Below, piece by piece: positions 46,946 to 59,244 of a stretch of 64,000 nt of DNA; the first letter of the stretch is position 1, and each line of letters starts with the position of its first letter. The stretch comes from Sinotaia quadrata (lineage: Eukaryota; Mollusca; Gastropoda; Architaenioglossa; Viviparidae). The translations under genes and the position numbers were made by a program. A model generated the notes under the pieces. That model saw only the letters and a program-made list of their open reading frames with translations, was not told the origin of the DNA and searched no databases. Location: assembly GCA_028829895.1 (NCBI GenBank), contig CM054177.1:46085164-46149163 (forward strand). The letters are read 5' to 3'.

Positions 46946-48015
46946 TGTATACCAGTATCATTGCATCCATCATAAAAGTCAAGAACATGAAATCAAGGTT
47001 TTACTGAAGAATTTCCCCCCAAAATCCTCAAAACACGTTTTCAACCACAACACCTGCCTTTCAAATTAATCAGTTTTCACGATAGTTGATGCTTTTTCTT
47101 TGTGCACTACATTAGTTCTATGATATATGTCTATTTTAAATCAGATTTATTGTTACCTGTAAGTTTTTTTACAACCTTACAGCGCTTAGTGCTCTCTTAT
47201 TAAAGTTTAAAAGTTAAACATATATATATATACAGTTCATCTAAAAATAAATACACTCACATTCACACACACACACATACATATATATACACACATAAAT
47301 AAGAAAGTTGATTTATTACAGAGATTACTCTGTAATGAGACAATTTCTAAGTTAATGCTATTTTTGTGATAGTTTACATTAAGAGAATCAATTTTTATTT
47401 TCTATCTTTATAAAACGTACACTTTACAGAAACTAAACAACATAAATCACTCTATTTTACGTCACATTTGTTCAATCATTCATGTATTATGATAACAAAG
47501 ATGACAATTAAGATGGCTACTTGTCGGGTTTGATTATTTTAAAAATAATAACAGAGCCAGTCCTTATCATTCATCTCACGCGCTATCATAAAGAGAGGGA
47601 CTTGAAAGAAATCCCCTGAAAATCATCTAAAAAAAACTAAAACAAAACCAACACAATGCTACAAAAAATAAAAAATAAAAGGGAAAGGAAAAAAAAGAAA
47701 ATTCCATTTTCTAATTGTCTTCCCCTATCGACTCCTTTTATTTTTTCAACTTAACTGATTGTTAAACTTAGCTGTTCCCAAAAGTGAGTTTTATGTTGGA
47801 GACAACTGTGTAAGACTAGTAAGTCTTTAGAAAATGAATAATTTTTGTAGAAATACTAAACTAATTACGTAAAAGACTACATATTGTGAATGTTTGTGGA
47901 CATTTGAGAAATCGCAAGTGATTATCTACTCCGCGTTCTTAGGAGATACATGTGTTTATAGTCAGTAAAACATCAGCCATTAATGTAAGGTTAGCCTTGT
48001 ATTTTACGTCAATGT
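46946..48015. other. AT-rich intergenic DNA
   Basis: Short TA and CA runs near 47218-47290; no gene recognised. Confidence 0.4.
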
Positions 48016-48019
48016 CTGC

Positions 48020-48298
48020 TTGTCTCTCTGTCTATCAATCAATCAAACAGCCAGCCGACCAACCATCCAAACAACCAATCAGTCAAACAATCAATCAATC
48101 AATCAACCAGCTCGCCAACCAACATATCTACCCATCCATTTATCCGTCCATCCATCCATCCATCCACCTATATATCCGTCCATCCATCCATTGATCAACA
48201 TCCCTCCCTTTATCTATCTATCTATCTATCTGTCCGTCCATCCGTCCGTCCGTCCTTCTGTCTGTCTGTCTATTTATCTATCTATCTATCTATTTATA
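48020..48298. repeat. Tetranucleotide tract (CAAT, TCCA, TCTA, TCCG, TCTG)
   Basis: Interrupted tetranucleotides shift through several related motifs along 280 bp. The Ser/Ile/Tyr/Pro-rich open frames in it are artefacts. Confidence 0.92.
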
Positions 48299-49615
48299 AA
48301 AATGTGCCTTATGTCAGATTTTAAAATTAAACACATGTATTTTGTAACCGTACTTTCATCCTGGTGGTGGGTATAATGTCTGCCTAGTCTGGTGGGACGA
48401 TAAAGCCTGGTCCCATGGATTACAGATTGCAATCGATAACAATTCGTTGTTAGTTAATAATCAAAAAGGTAGGTTGTCGATTTCTGCAAGGAAAAATAAA
48501 TGTGTGAAAAGGAAAATCTACCCCAAGAACACCATGACGCTTTCATATTTCATTTTCCACGCCCGTGACTATTTATCTCCCTTTTCCACCTTCGTGTACC
48601 TATGTGCGAAATCAGCAAAATTTGAAGCGGATGCCAGGTTTCAATTCAATTAGTCAAGCAAAGCAATTTCTATTTGTTTATAGTTTCTTGTTACAATGAT
48701 TCATTTAATGGATAGAGTAACAACCAGCACTTCAGTAAGACAATTTACTTTTTCACTGTGAGTCCAACTTTAACTTATGACATAATAATTACGTCAGATC
48801 TAGGTCAATGTCTAGCGTTCTATGATTGCTTCCAATTGCTACCTAGTCGTAGACACAAAACCCTATAACATCATTATGCTTGCGCCATTTCCACAGTTCC
48901 TTGCATTTGATGTTAAGATCGATTAATACAAAACTTCATGAACCATCTACAATTTTTTCTAAGGTTGAGACAAAAGTATTATTACTCAATTCACATTATA
49001 GTCATGATTTTCCCAACAATTATTATCTCAGTATCAAGATAATTTTAAAATCTATTAGTGTGTATCTTTGTCATCACTGTTATTTATAAACCTATTAAGG
49101 GGAGCAAAATAGCTTCCGTTCAGTAATACACAGCCACCAAATTGATCATAATTCACCACACTGATTACAATGAATACAGCTCACAACTCTTCAGGAAATA
49201 AAACAATAAACAGTCAAGTGCAGACGTCACAGTGGGGTTGGCGAAGTTACCCAGTGCTTTCGAATAAACTATGGCACGAAGCTGGCCTGAATTAGTCCAA
49301 TATCCTGTTCAGCAAGCGTGGTTTGATGTCTACAAGTTTACTTTCCAGTCAGATGTCGGTGCACACCCAAAGGACTGATTTTCCTGGCGATTCCTACATG
49401 ATCGCCTGGTTGTGGGTCTGGCTATGCTGCTATGGGATTCTTACCCGGCTGGAGTGATGGGAAACGAAAAGGGAAAGTATACACTTGGCGACGTCAAGTG
49501 CTCTTTTATGCGGAGGTTTGATTTGGACCAGTGGTTTCGAGTTGTCCTCAAGAACGAAATACTTTTCTCTGGGGAAGAAACGCAGAGCCGTAATTGAAAT
49601 GGAACAATGGAGAGA
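48299..49615. other. Intergenic DNA, nothing firmly recognised
   Basis: A GC-richer patch at about 49270-49600 has an open frame of 61 codons, but no domain, splice context or known motif. Left unassigned. Confidence 0.35.
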
Positions 49616-49760
49616 TAGACAGATAAGCAGACAGACAAACAGACTGACAGCTTGACAGACAGACAGATTGACAGACAGACATGCAGACAGATAGACAAAC
49701 GGACGGACAGAAAGATAGATAGATAGATAGATAGATAATTAGATAGATAGATATGCAAGC
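49612..49760. repeat. (GACA)n/(GATA)n microsatellite
   Basis: GACA-rich left half and GATA-rich right half. Confidence 0.95.
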
Positions 49761-50527
49761 GAACGAACACGTTTATTAATTGGATAGGTAAACACGTATA
49801 CACACAGAAGTACAGGGAGGCGCATTAAAATTCACTAAACGTTTGAATGTCCGCATGCGAGCAATAATTCACTGATTCGAATAACCAGCCCACAATCGAA
49901 TACAGATTTTTTTAAAAAAAATAACTCAACCAAAATAATGTAATAAGTTCACTCTTTCTCTCTAAAATTGTGAAAGTCGGTAAAATAGAGATAACTAATG
50001 TGAATGTGATGTTAACGCTGGTAACTGACTTACTAAAGTCTACAATGATTTTTGTGTTATGAGAGTTCTGACTTCAGTCTTTTCACACTCATATACAAAA
50101 GCCCTCGCTCATGACAAGTCTAGATTATTAATGTGTGTATGTTTGTGTACATCATTTCACAGGCCAATATTTGTGTATGTTTGTGTACGCATGTATCGAG
50201 AGAGATGTGTATGTGTATAAGTGTGTGTGTAAATTCAATGTGCAAGTGTATATGATATGTATGTACCAGTGTTCGTATGTATTTGACTAAACACTATGGA
50301 CACTAGTCACTAGGGCTGTCCATTTCATAGAGAAGTCTTCATAGTCATATTCACAGGGCTTTTTTTTTCCCGGCGTGCCTTCCGAAAGTTCCTATGCAAT
50401 TATATGCAAATGAGCCCAGTGACGTGACCCCGTTCTCCAGCACTGTTAAAGGGAATTTGAAAGTAAATTCTCCGTTAAAGCATGATTATTTTCCATAATT
50501 TGGCGGATTGGATTTCTCTGAGTAAAT
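49761..50527. other. Intergenic DNA, nothing recognised
   Basis: GT-rich phrases at about 50130-50240; no gene. Confidence 0.4.
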
Positions 50528-50528
50528 A

Positions 50529-50551
50529 TGCACACACACATACGCACGCAT

Positions 50552-50608
<57 letters not shown>
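50529..50608. repeat. (CA)n microsatellite
   Basis: About 30 uninterrupted CA dinucleotides after a mixed ACGCACGCATGCA start. Confidence 0.97.
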
Positions 50609-50612
<4 letters not shown>

Positions 50613-51389
50613 AAATCTCGTAAAGGCTATTTTCCAGGCCAGACACTATGCATTACGTAGGGCTTATCTTCGTGTATAATCAGGACTTTCATAGTAACAC
50701 TAACACTATACACCGAGACATGTCCACAAGTGCCTATACACAGCTCAAGATATCACTTGCACACACTTCCTCACACAAACACGCTCAAACACTCATATCC
50801 ACGCATATAAGAACACACGTTTATTGATGTAAACACATGTTCATACATGAATATTTACACACAGACATGTACACATTAACACATACATTCACCATACACA
50901 TATTATCTCACACACATGTATGTACCACACGCATACACTTAATACCAAATATACATTGCCACAAATACACACGCGCAGAATTTTCTCACATGATCATATA
51001 GAGATATACGATATATTTATATGTAACATAATTATGCAATCATACATACACGCTTACTTATACACAAATACACATTTAACATTAAAAGAAACAAGAACAA
51101 CACTTGTTAAAAATTATAAATTTGAACTAAGTAAACTTGGCTAATATTTAACTTAAATAAAGTGACTTGAATTTCGATTATACAGTCAGAGAAGATGACG
51201 TAATAAAGATTTTTTAAAAAATCCTTTCTTATTAAACTGCCAAATTAATTTTCTGTGAGATGATTTGTTAAAGTGATCAGACGAACTCAGTGTTAGATAC
51301 CAGTCACCGGATACAAGCAAACGCAAACTGCAGACAACAACGACCATGACACAACTGCACCAGCAGACCGCCATACCGGTATCCCGACG
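50609..51389. other. Intergenic DNA, CA-rich left part
   Basis: 50700-51075 is loosely ACACA-rich. The rest is unique and holds no supported gene. Confidence 0.4.
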
Positions 51390-52217
51390 CTCTACACCAG
51401 TGGTGCACAAACTTTTTGAGTCGGGGGCCAAAATCTGACTTGTCGAAACCGTCGGGGACCACAAAAAAGTGAAGATCAAAGTCGTCCCATATAAGCAACA
51501 TTACATCTAAGAACACACAAATGATGATTAAGACTATAATTATGACAAAGAAGTTGTATACAAAGACTCATTCTAAAAATGTTATGATACGTCAACTTTC
51601 ACAAAGTCAGTGTGATGGATAGTGCTGCATGTCATCTGTAAGCTTCAAAATGTCAGGCTTGATGTTTGACGCTGAAAGATGCAAAATTGCTTCCAGATTA
51701 TCATCAGCTGACCGCAGGTGTTGCTTTTGTTCAGTTTCATCTGTGAGAAAGCCTGTTTGCAGCAGTATGTGCTGCCAAGTATGCTGGTGTGGACAAGTGC
51801 ATTAACCAGTCATCATTAAACTGCCGGTTTTCCTTGTCAACTTTTCTTTTACGATTAGCTGCCATTTTGTCACAAAAATATAATCAAAATAAACAACAGA
51901 ATGTGGTAGATCGGACACTAAGGCTTAACAGCTACTGACCAACCATATCACAGGAAGGGGCAAGCATCTATGTGTGGGGTTTGCTGCCTATCTTGGTATA
52001 GCTTTTTTCTCTTGCCTCTGTGAGTGTTATGTCAGCGGGCAGACATCATCTGCACGGAGCGCCTGGAAAAATGGGTCAGGAGGTGCTGCTTTGTTTCAAA
52101 TCACTCAGTGTATGAGTAAACATTTGACTTTTTCGTTTGACATGGCGGGCCACTCGGCAACTCTTCGCGGGCCGGATCTGGCCCGCGGGCCGGAGTTTGT
52201 GCACCCCTGCTCTACAC
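51390..52217 (-). mobile_element. hAT-superfamily DNA transposon, internally deleted
   Basis: An exact 8-bp target duplication CTCTACAC flanks the element (51390-51397 and 52210-52217), the size expected for hAT. The 812-bp element (51398-52209) has terminal inverted repeats CAGTGGTGCACAAACT and, reading inward from the other end, CAGGGGTGCACAAACT, differing at one base. The right end also carries the GC-rich subterminal CCGGCCCGCGGGCC. The inside retains only the two extremes of a minus-strand transposase. Cut-and-paste insertion is inferred from the duplication. Confidence 0.93.
51612..51865 (-). pseudogene. hAT transposase remnant (N-terminus joined to hATC end)
   Basis: On the minus strand, ATG at 51865 begins MAANRKRKVDKENRQFNDDW, a Lys/Arg-rich start typical of one animal hAT transposase group. 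It jumps within about 30 codons to the C-terminal hATC dimerisation region, seen as GSTYCCKQAFSQMKLNKS in a second frame and LRSADDNLEAILHLSASNIK in a third. The zinc finger and the whole DDE catalytic core are missing, and at least two frameshifts are present. It cannot make active enzyme. It is a deletion derivative that would depend on a full-length partner. Confidence 0.85.
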
Positions 52218-52685
52218 GCTACTACGCCATGGGCGCAAAGATCGGATCAGTCTGAAACCGCCGGCCTAACGCCTGTGGTGAAAATAGGAAAATCTACAGC
52301 AACAACCTTCAAAACAGACTGCAATAGACTGCCATAAAGGCTTCCCGATAACGGGAAAAAAATATACAACATTTTTCAAAACACAGACTGCACCAGCTAT
52401 CCACATCACAACTCTCAACGTTAGTCACAAGATACAAGAAATACAAGCTACATACTACTACAGGAACAAAACATACACCTTTCAATGCTAAAGACACCAG
52501 ACACAAGATGTAGAGGATACATAATTTAACAGTAACAAAACTCAACAACAACAACAATAACAACAATACTCACACATTCAACAACAATCATCAACATTCC
52601 AAATACACCACCACCAGCCTTCCCTGAATATTTGTGAGGGGAACCAGTCCCACTGGAACACTACAGATCAGATAATGTTGCCAAC
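52218..52685. other. Intergenic DNA, nothing recognised
   Basis: CAACAACAA-type phrases near 52535-52600; otherwise unique. Confidence 0.4.
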
Positions 52686-52689
52686 GTTA

Positions 52690-53329
52690 ATGTGACCTGA
52701 CCTTGGGCACTGCTTATGATGATATGTTTATAAATACCAGCGTTGGAGTTAACAACTCAGATGGAGAATATGCTAGAACTTGCTGTTGCATATGAATTAT
52801 ATCTATGAACTTGATTATATATATGTGTGTATTAATATAACTGCTGATATCTATGCTGGGATAAATGAATGAGTGTTTAACATTCAAACATTATTGGGAA
52901 GTGATGTAAATGTCAACGCTTTTTTGAGGAAGATTATATTCATATCTTGTATATTTAATTGTTGATTTAATAAATTTATTGTTAATTTATTAACTTCTTG
53001 CACATATATTAAAACCTTGTGTTTAAGTAATAGTTGTTGGATATGGGCTCATTAAATATAAATTTTAAAAAAAGGATTTTTATTACTCCTTTAATAAGAA
53101 GTTTCCACCTGTATATATATAATGTGACAGTAAAACGTTTATTTTATTATTGTGTAAAAGTAAAGTTTTACGTCACTCTTTCAATCCGCCAAGTCAGTGA
53201 GGCATGCTGGTCTATTGGAAAAAATATTAATAACTATAAATTAAGATTCTCGATCACTTGTAATTAGTTATGTGTTATTAATTAATAAATAATAATCATA
53301 ACGAGTGAAGGGTGTTCAGAGGTGTCACA
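52690..53329 (+). mobile_element. Dispersed repeat family, copy E (internally deleted)
   Basis: Starts with GTGACCTGACCTTGGGCACT, runs to GAGAATATGCTAGAACTTGC, then jumps to the family's 3' third, missing about 1 kb relative to copy C. It carries AATCCGCCAAG, TTCTCGATCACTTGTAATTA and AATAAATAATAATCAT and ends GTGTCACAAT. Closest to copy C. Non-coding. Confidence 0.72.
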
Positions 53330-53444
53330 ATTACACTATTGAGTAATCATATAATTGATTTCTACTAGCATGTTTCTTTACGAAAATGCTGATTGGAAGG
53401 ACAACTCTTTTTGTACAATAATATCGCTCTCATAAACATTTATT

Positions 53445-53610
53445 GCACGGTATGTTATTATCGGAGTATTTGATTGCAGGGTATGTTATGTGAACATTTA
53501 GCTGCAGGGTACATGTTCGGTGAGTTTATACTACCAGATACATGTACGAGCGTTAAATTGCAAGATATATTGTTGTGTGAGTATTTTATTGCAGGGCACG
53601 ATGTTGTATG
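53445..53610. repeat. Degenerate tandem repeat, about 38-42-bp unit
   Basis: Iterations of GCAGGGTATGTTATGTGAAC-like sequence with drifting copies to about 53605. Confidence 0.7.
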
Positions 53611-54070
53611 ATCAGTTTCCTGATGGTTAAGGTGTGTTGCACGAGCATTGTTTCGGAAACAAAAGCCGGACAGTCGAGGAGAACTGCGGTGCTCAGCTTC
53701 AGACGAGGTGGTTCGATGCCAATTGTAGCATAACTGACTCGTAAACTTCACACTTCCATCACAAGTTTACTTTCCCATTCTAGTGAAAGATAAGATCTTC
53801 ACTGATGGATCATACCAGACATTGAGAAACAAGGTACAGAATCCATTCCATTTAGAATTCTTGACTTGTAATGCACCAATACAATACTCACGCCGCTTGC
53901 GAGCACCGCACTTAACTTCAGCGGACCATAGTTTATTTCATTTAAATAATTAAATAATTCTTTATTGTTATATGAAAATCATTGATTGAAATTGATTGAT
54001 GGAGCGCTTGTCTACGATGCTGACATTTTTTTCAATCAGTACAAACGGTCGGAACTTACACTACTTAAAA
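53611..54070. other. Intergenic DNA, nothing recognised
   Basis: GC-richer patch around 53640-53760; no gene I can support. Confidence 0.4.
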
Positions 54071-54474
<404 letters not shown>

Positions 54475-54614
54475 GCAGAAAAGTATGCATGAGTTCTTTT
54501 AGTTTTTATTTTTTCATTACGTGCACAATTCCCCAGTTCCGCACGACTGAGCACAGCATCTGATCATTTTCTAACGACCCCTTTCGTTACGCAATGCTGG
54601 TGTGCGTCAGTCTG

Positions 54615-55200
54615 TCCAGAAAAGATGATACAAGACAGAGAAGAGACAGAAGTTGGGGGAAATATGAATAAATAAAAATGGAGCTAGGAAATCTGAATGA
54701 GTATTAAAGAAGAAGAAAGAATGGAAGAAATATCTATGAGAGAATGTGGAGAAAGATGAATTAAGGGAGAGAGAGAAGAGAAAAAATATAGGGAGAGGAA
54801 AGATTGGGAAAAGAGAGAAATGGGTGAGAGAGAGAAACATAAAAAGGAGAAAGCAAATGGTGAAGAAATAAAGAGAGACAAAGGAGAGTGAAAGACTAGG
54901 ATTAAGAAAAGGAATGAATTTGTAATAATCAATATGAGAGAGAAGAAGAAGAAGGAAATGAATGATACGTAGATAGAATGAGTGAGAAAGAAATAAGGGA
55001 CGGGTATAAGAAGAATAAGAAAAAGAACGTTAAAGAAAGAAAGAAAGAAAGAAAGAAAGAATTAGAGAGGGGGAGGAATGATTAGACGAAATAGTGTTGG
55101 TAAAAGAAAAAGAAAGAGACAGAAGAAAAGAAGGAAAAGAAGCCAACAGGAATGAAAGTAACATGCAAACAAGAGGAAAGAGATGAAGAAAAAAGATTGA
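54615..55200. repeat. Polypurine (GA-rich) tract, about 580 bp
   Basis: The plus strand is dominated by A and G (GAAGAAG, GAGAGAGAA, a short (GAAA)n at 55033-55060). Read on the minus strand it yields Ser/Phe/Leu-rich open frames, which I reject as genes. Confidence 0.85.
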
Positions 55201-55332
55201 GTGATGTATGACATCTACTCGTCCGCATCATGACGTCACTTAAAAGTGATAAAACAGAAATATCACGCCGAAATAGCCAATCTTAATTTTCATCAATTAT
55301 TTAAATTAATAGAAATGACAATCTTCTGTCTG

Positions 55333-55359
55333 CGCTCTCTCTCTCTCACTCTCTCTCTC

Positions 55360-55395
<36 letters not shown>
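55333..55395. repeat. (CT)n microsatellite
   Basis: CT repeats with two CACT interruptions. Confidence 0.97.
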
Positions 55396-56222
55396 ATATA
55401 ATATACCTATTAATCCATTCAGCTATATCCAGCTATCTGTCTGTCTGTCTACTTTTTATCTATGTGTCGATCTGTAATTAATTTCTCTTATTCTCTCTCC
55501 CTCCCTCTGTATGTTTATAAGTTGATTTTCACATCTACCGAACATAATTACTTTGCATAAGTACATTATTTATTATATGATTACGAATTTATTTTTTACA
55601 ACTGGTCTGTTCTTTATAAAGAAAACAATACTATTATAATATTATATTATAATAGTTATGTATTATTACACTATTTTATCTTTCTTTTCGGCAACCCTTC
55701 AAAATATATTTTGATATTTATTAGAATCTGCCAGGATATAATATTTTTATAGACATTTCATTTTGTAAGTGTTAAAATGACTGAAGACAATAGTATGCTA
55801 CGTAACACTGAATATTATTAAATGGGAAAATATTCATATTTCAACTTTGATAAAGTGAAATTAATTAACTGCATCAGAACTATTCTTTCTTGGCTAGTTC
55901 CTTGTATATTTGTAAATAATACTTTTAAAACTTTTAAGTTAAACAACTTTTAATTTAAAAAAATAAATCATTCTTAAAACGTATTAATTAATTATCCAAT
56001 CGCCTGTCAAGTTTGTATGAACTCCCTACGTTATATAAGTCAATGCGTTGTATACATTTCGGCCAAGCGCGAAAGCGGCGGAAGCCGGAAGCGCCCCCTG
56101 CATTAGCAAGCAACATTTCGGCAGTATGTCTAAGTGTATATATACTCTCTTCAGGCAGACTCGAGTCTGCTTGTAAACTGTCTGCCTTCATAGTACAGAT
56201 TTCTATACTGATTGTTTTTATT
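55396..56222. other. AT-rich intergenic DNA
   Basis: Contains a small GC-rich patch (about 56060-56105) in very AT-rich surroundings; no gene identified. Confidence 0.4.
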
Positions 56223-56375
56223 CTAGTTTAGGTTAAACTGTTTGTATAATGTCTACCTTTATACTAGTTTCGGTTAAACTGTTTGTATAATGTCTACCTT
56301 TATACTAGTTTCGGTTAAACTGTTTGTATAATGTCTACCTTTATACTAGTTTCGGTTAAACAGTTTGTGTAATGC
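56220..56375. repeat. Minisatellite, 41-bp unit, about 3.7 copies
   Basis: Unit TAGTTTCGGTTAAACTGTTT followed by GTATAATGTCTACCTTTATAC. Confidence 0.97.
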
Positions 56376-56424
56376 CTGCTTCTTGCTAGCTCTTTAATGC
56401 TTTGTGTGATCTCTGCTTCATCTA

Positions 56425-56748
56425 ATAGCATGTTCATCTGTTCATGTGCTGTATCCCTTTAGACAAGCATATTCATCTGTTCATGTGCTGTATCCCTTTA
56501 GACAAACATGTTCATCTGTTCATGTGCTGTATCCCTTTAGACAAGCATGTTCATCTGTTCATGTGCTGTATCCCTTTAGACAAGCATGTTCATCTGTTCA
56601 TGTGCTGTATCCCTTTAGACAAACATGTTCATCTGTTCATGTGCTGTATCCCTTTAGACAAACATGTTCATCTGTTCATGTGCTGTATCCATTTAAACAA
56701 GCATGTTCATCTGTTCATGTGCTGTATCCATTTAAACAAGCATGATTT
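56425..56748. repeat. Minisatellite, 39-bp unit, about 8.3 copies
   Basis: Unit CATGTTCATCTGTTCATGTG followed by CTGTATCCCTTTAGACAAG; the last two copies have ATCCATTTAAACAAG. The period is a multiple of three, giving 13-residue periodic open frames. Begins about 50 bp after the previous array. Confidence 0.97.
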
Positions 56749-56994
56749 GTTGTATATATCTATATTAACATGTTCAAGCGTTTCAATACGGTCTGCGTTT
56801 ATATAACTGCATACACGTCTGTTCTCACAATGTTTTCCTGTTTCCAACTGCATTTCCATTTATTTATTTACTCTCCACCTTAACTCTAGCAATTACTAAA
56901 GTGTGAGTTATTATTTCACAACAGCTGCTGAAGTAGTTCGTTGGAGCACAGGACATTATAAGTTTTGTTCTAACAAGGAAATTTGTCAGGTATA

Positions 56995-57350
56995 AGGTGT
57001 AATAATGTGTAGCAAGGTGTATTAAGGTGCAATAAGGTGCAGTAAGGTGCAATAAAGTTTAATCAAACGTAATAAGTTGTAACAAGGTGTGCGAAAGTGT
57101 AATATGATGTAATAAGGTATAAAATTGTGCAAGAATGTGTAATAAAGTGTAGTAAGGTGTACGTAAGATGTAATAAGATGCAATAAAGTGTTTTAAGATG
57201 TATTTAGGTTAAGTAAGATTTAATAAATTATATTAATATATAATAATGTGTAATAAAATGTAGTAAGTTGTAATGCTGTTTGATAAGGTGTAACAGGAGA
57301 TGTAATTAAATGTAGTAAGGTATAATAAGGTGTAGTAATGTGTAGCATTT
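56995..57350. repeat. Degenerate short-period repeat of GTAATAAGGT
   Basis: About 30 loose iterations of GTGTAATAAGGTGCA-like words at a 10-12-bp spacing, close to one helical turn. Confidence 0.8.
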
Positions 57351-58230
57351 CAAAATATAACGAGGCATGCATGTGCGGTCCGCACAAAGACAAAAAATAT
57401 ACAAGAGGGATTTTCCACGGGAAAGCATCACTAACTTTTTCTAAATGCGAAGATACGGTTTTAAAACAGGAGAAAGGTTTTAGGTCTGTGTTTTAAGCGT
57501 TTAGGTTTGTCTATACACTTTTTGTACTTTTATTCCTTTCTTAAAAACTGTTGATATAAACAAAATGACGCCCGTTCGATAGTATTCGAAAACATTCATG
57601 ACCCACAAGTGGCGTACACAAACAGCACGACAATGACGTCTGTGAATATTTTTTAATTATTTTTTTTTTTGCAGATAGCATGCACGTTAATGGGAGTTCT
57701 TTTTGTTTGTTGCTGATTATATATATATAAATAATTGTAGGCCTATGTGGTTTATGTCAATATAAGATGCTGATGTGGTTCTTTCTGGGGTTTTTTTTAA
57801 AGACAGTAAGCATGTACGGTCGTTCGCAAGCTGTTGTAACAAAATAAATGCTTTTGTGACTGTTTCTGTTTTGTGTTGTTTGCGACTAGATTGATATTTC
57901 CTGTTTTTATTTATTTGTTTGTGCGTTTCATTAAAATCTTATGTCCAAGTTGGAATCTGTTCCAAATATGATATATAGGGGAAACGGTGTAAAGCTAACT
58001 GAAATAATTCCTCCCAAGAAACGCAAACACGCGCAACAAAACACATCTGCATACTTTCAACACCGTACACACTTGTCACTCACATACGCAAACACATCGA
58101 TATAAAACGCACTCGCAAATGCATCCGCACTCACACACATATAGCGCTCCCACCTTCTCACCCTACCTCTCCCTCCCCCATGAAAACATTTCGCTATATA
58201 TTACGGACAGGGAAAAAAATGATAAACATG
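57351..58230. other. Intergenic DNA, nothing recognised
   Basis: No supported gene; CA-rich phrases at 58020-58140. Confidence 0.4.
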
Positions 58231-58234
58231 CATT

Positions 58235-58360
58235 TGGCCACAGAAAAGTGATATGTATGCACAAATAAACATAATCTCGGCCACAGAAAGAAGACACGCA
58301 CGCACTGATAAACATACGCTCGTCCACAGAAAGGAGACACGCATGCACTGATAAACAAGA
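58235..58360. repeat. Tandem repeat, about 43-bp unit, about 3 copies
   Basis: Copies share GGCCACAGAAARRAGACACGC, ATGCACTGATAAACATA. Confidence 0.85.
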
Positions 58361-58636
58361 GTTCATAAGACTGTCGTAGTATATTTCTGGCACTCATAAA
58401 TTTCGGTCTTCGTGACTGGCCGTCAACAGAGGGATGGAACAACACACCCCGGGAAGGTGTTCGGTTTCGTACATGGCGCGTTCTGTCACATCGATTTCTT
58501 CCGGTTCCTAGAGACTTGGGAAAATTGTCCGTTTTCCTTTCTTTTTCAAACGCCATTTATTAAAATTTGATATGATCAATAGTTTTAGTACGCCTAGATC
58601 AAACAGTAAAGGCCAAGGTTTTACTTTATTTAGTGT

Positions 58637-58637
58637 G

Positions 58638-58700
<63 letters not shown>
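58637..58700. repeat. (GT)n microsatellite
   Basis: About 30 GT dinucleotides. Confidence 0.98.
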
Positions 58701-59143
58701 TGTATCGGGGAAGGGGTAGTGCGTTATTTAACGTTTGAATGTCTTTTCTTTTAAAGATCGAAATGAAACAGCATTCGGAGTGTGAACGCATCTTTATGAC
58801 ATTGCGTTTTGATCAAAGATTTTGTTGTTGTTACTAATCTGTGTTTTCACATGATCGACTCAGCTCACCATTGGGAAAGTCAGATTATTTTTTTTCCAGC
58901 CCAAGAAAGATAACTATTGTGTCAACCCTCGAGCGCAATATTTTCTAATTTCCAATCGATGCTTAACGATGACTCTCAACAAACATGCATATTGTACTTC
59001 TGTTATAAATGGAGAACAGATAGGAAATATAAAATGTGTGGTGAGGGAAGCGAGGGATTAGAATAAGATTTAGGGAGAATTCTTGGGATATGTTAGGATG
59101 AAGGGTTTTACGCGTCGGACATTCGGGAAACAGTAGTAGATCT
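58701..59143. other. Intergenic DNA, nothing recognised
   Basis: No supported feature. Confidence 0.4.
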
Positions 59144-59162
59144 AGTAACAGTATTAGAAGTA

Positions 59163-59221
<59 letters not shown>

Positions 59222-59243
59222 TGAAGAAGGAGTAGTAGTAGTA
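59144..59243. repeat. (TAG)n trinucleotide microsatellite
   Basis: About 25 TAG/AGT triplets with short interruptions, just before the LINE fragment. Confidence 0.95.
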
Positions 59244-59244
59244 A

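Noticed and set aside
49412..49597. 61-codon open frame with mixed composition as an exon
   Set aside because: Composition looks protein-like but no domain or clear acceptor/donor pair was found; not enough to call.
53710..53720. GGTTCGATGCC, matching the tRNA B-box, as a tRNA gene or SINE head
   Set aside because: No matching A-box at the right spacing and no cloverleaf could be folded by eye.
54607..54932. Minus-strand Ser/Phe/Leu-rich hydrophobic open frames resembling membrane proteins
   Set aside because: They arise from reading the polypurine tract on the complementary strand; no conserved motif.
58194..58556. Minus-strand 120-codon open frame starting MAFEKERKTDNF as a gene
   Set aside because: The right half is a 43-bp tandem repeat and the left half has no recognisable motif; no splice or promoter support.
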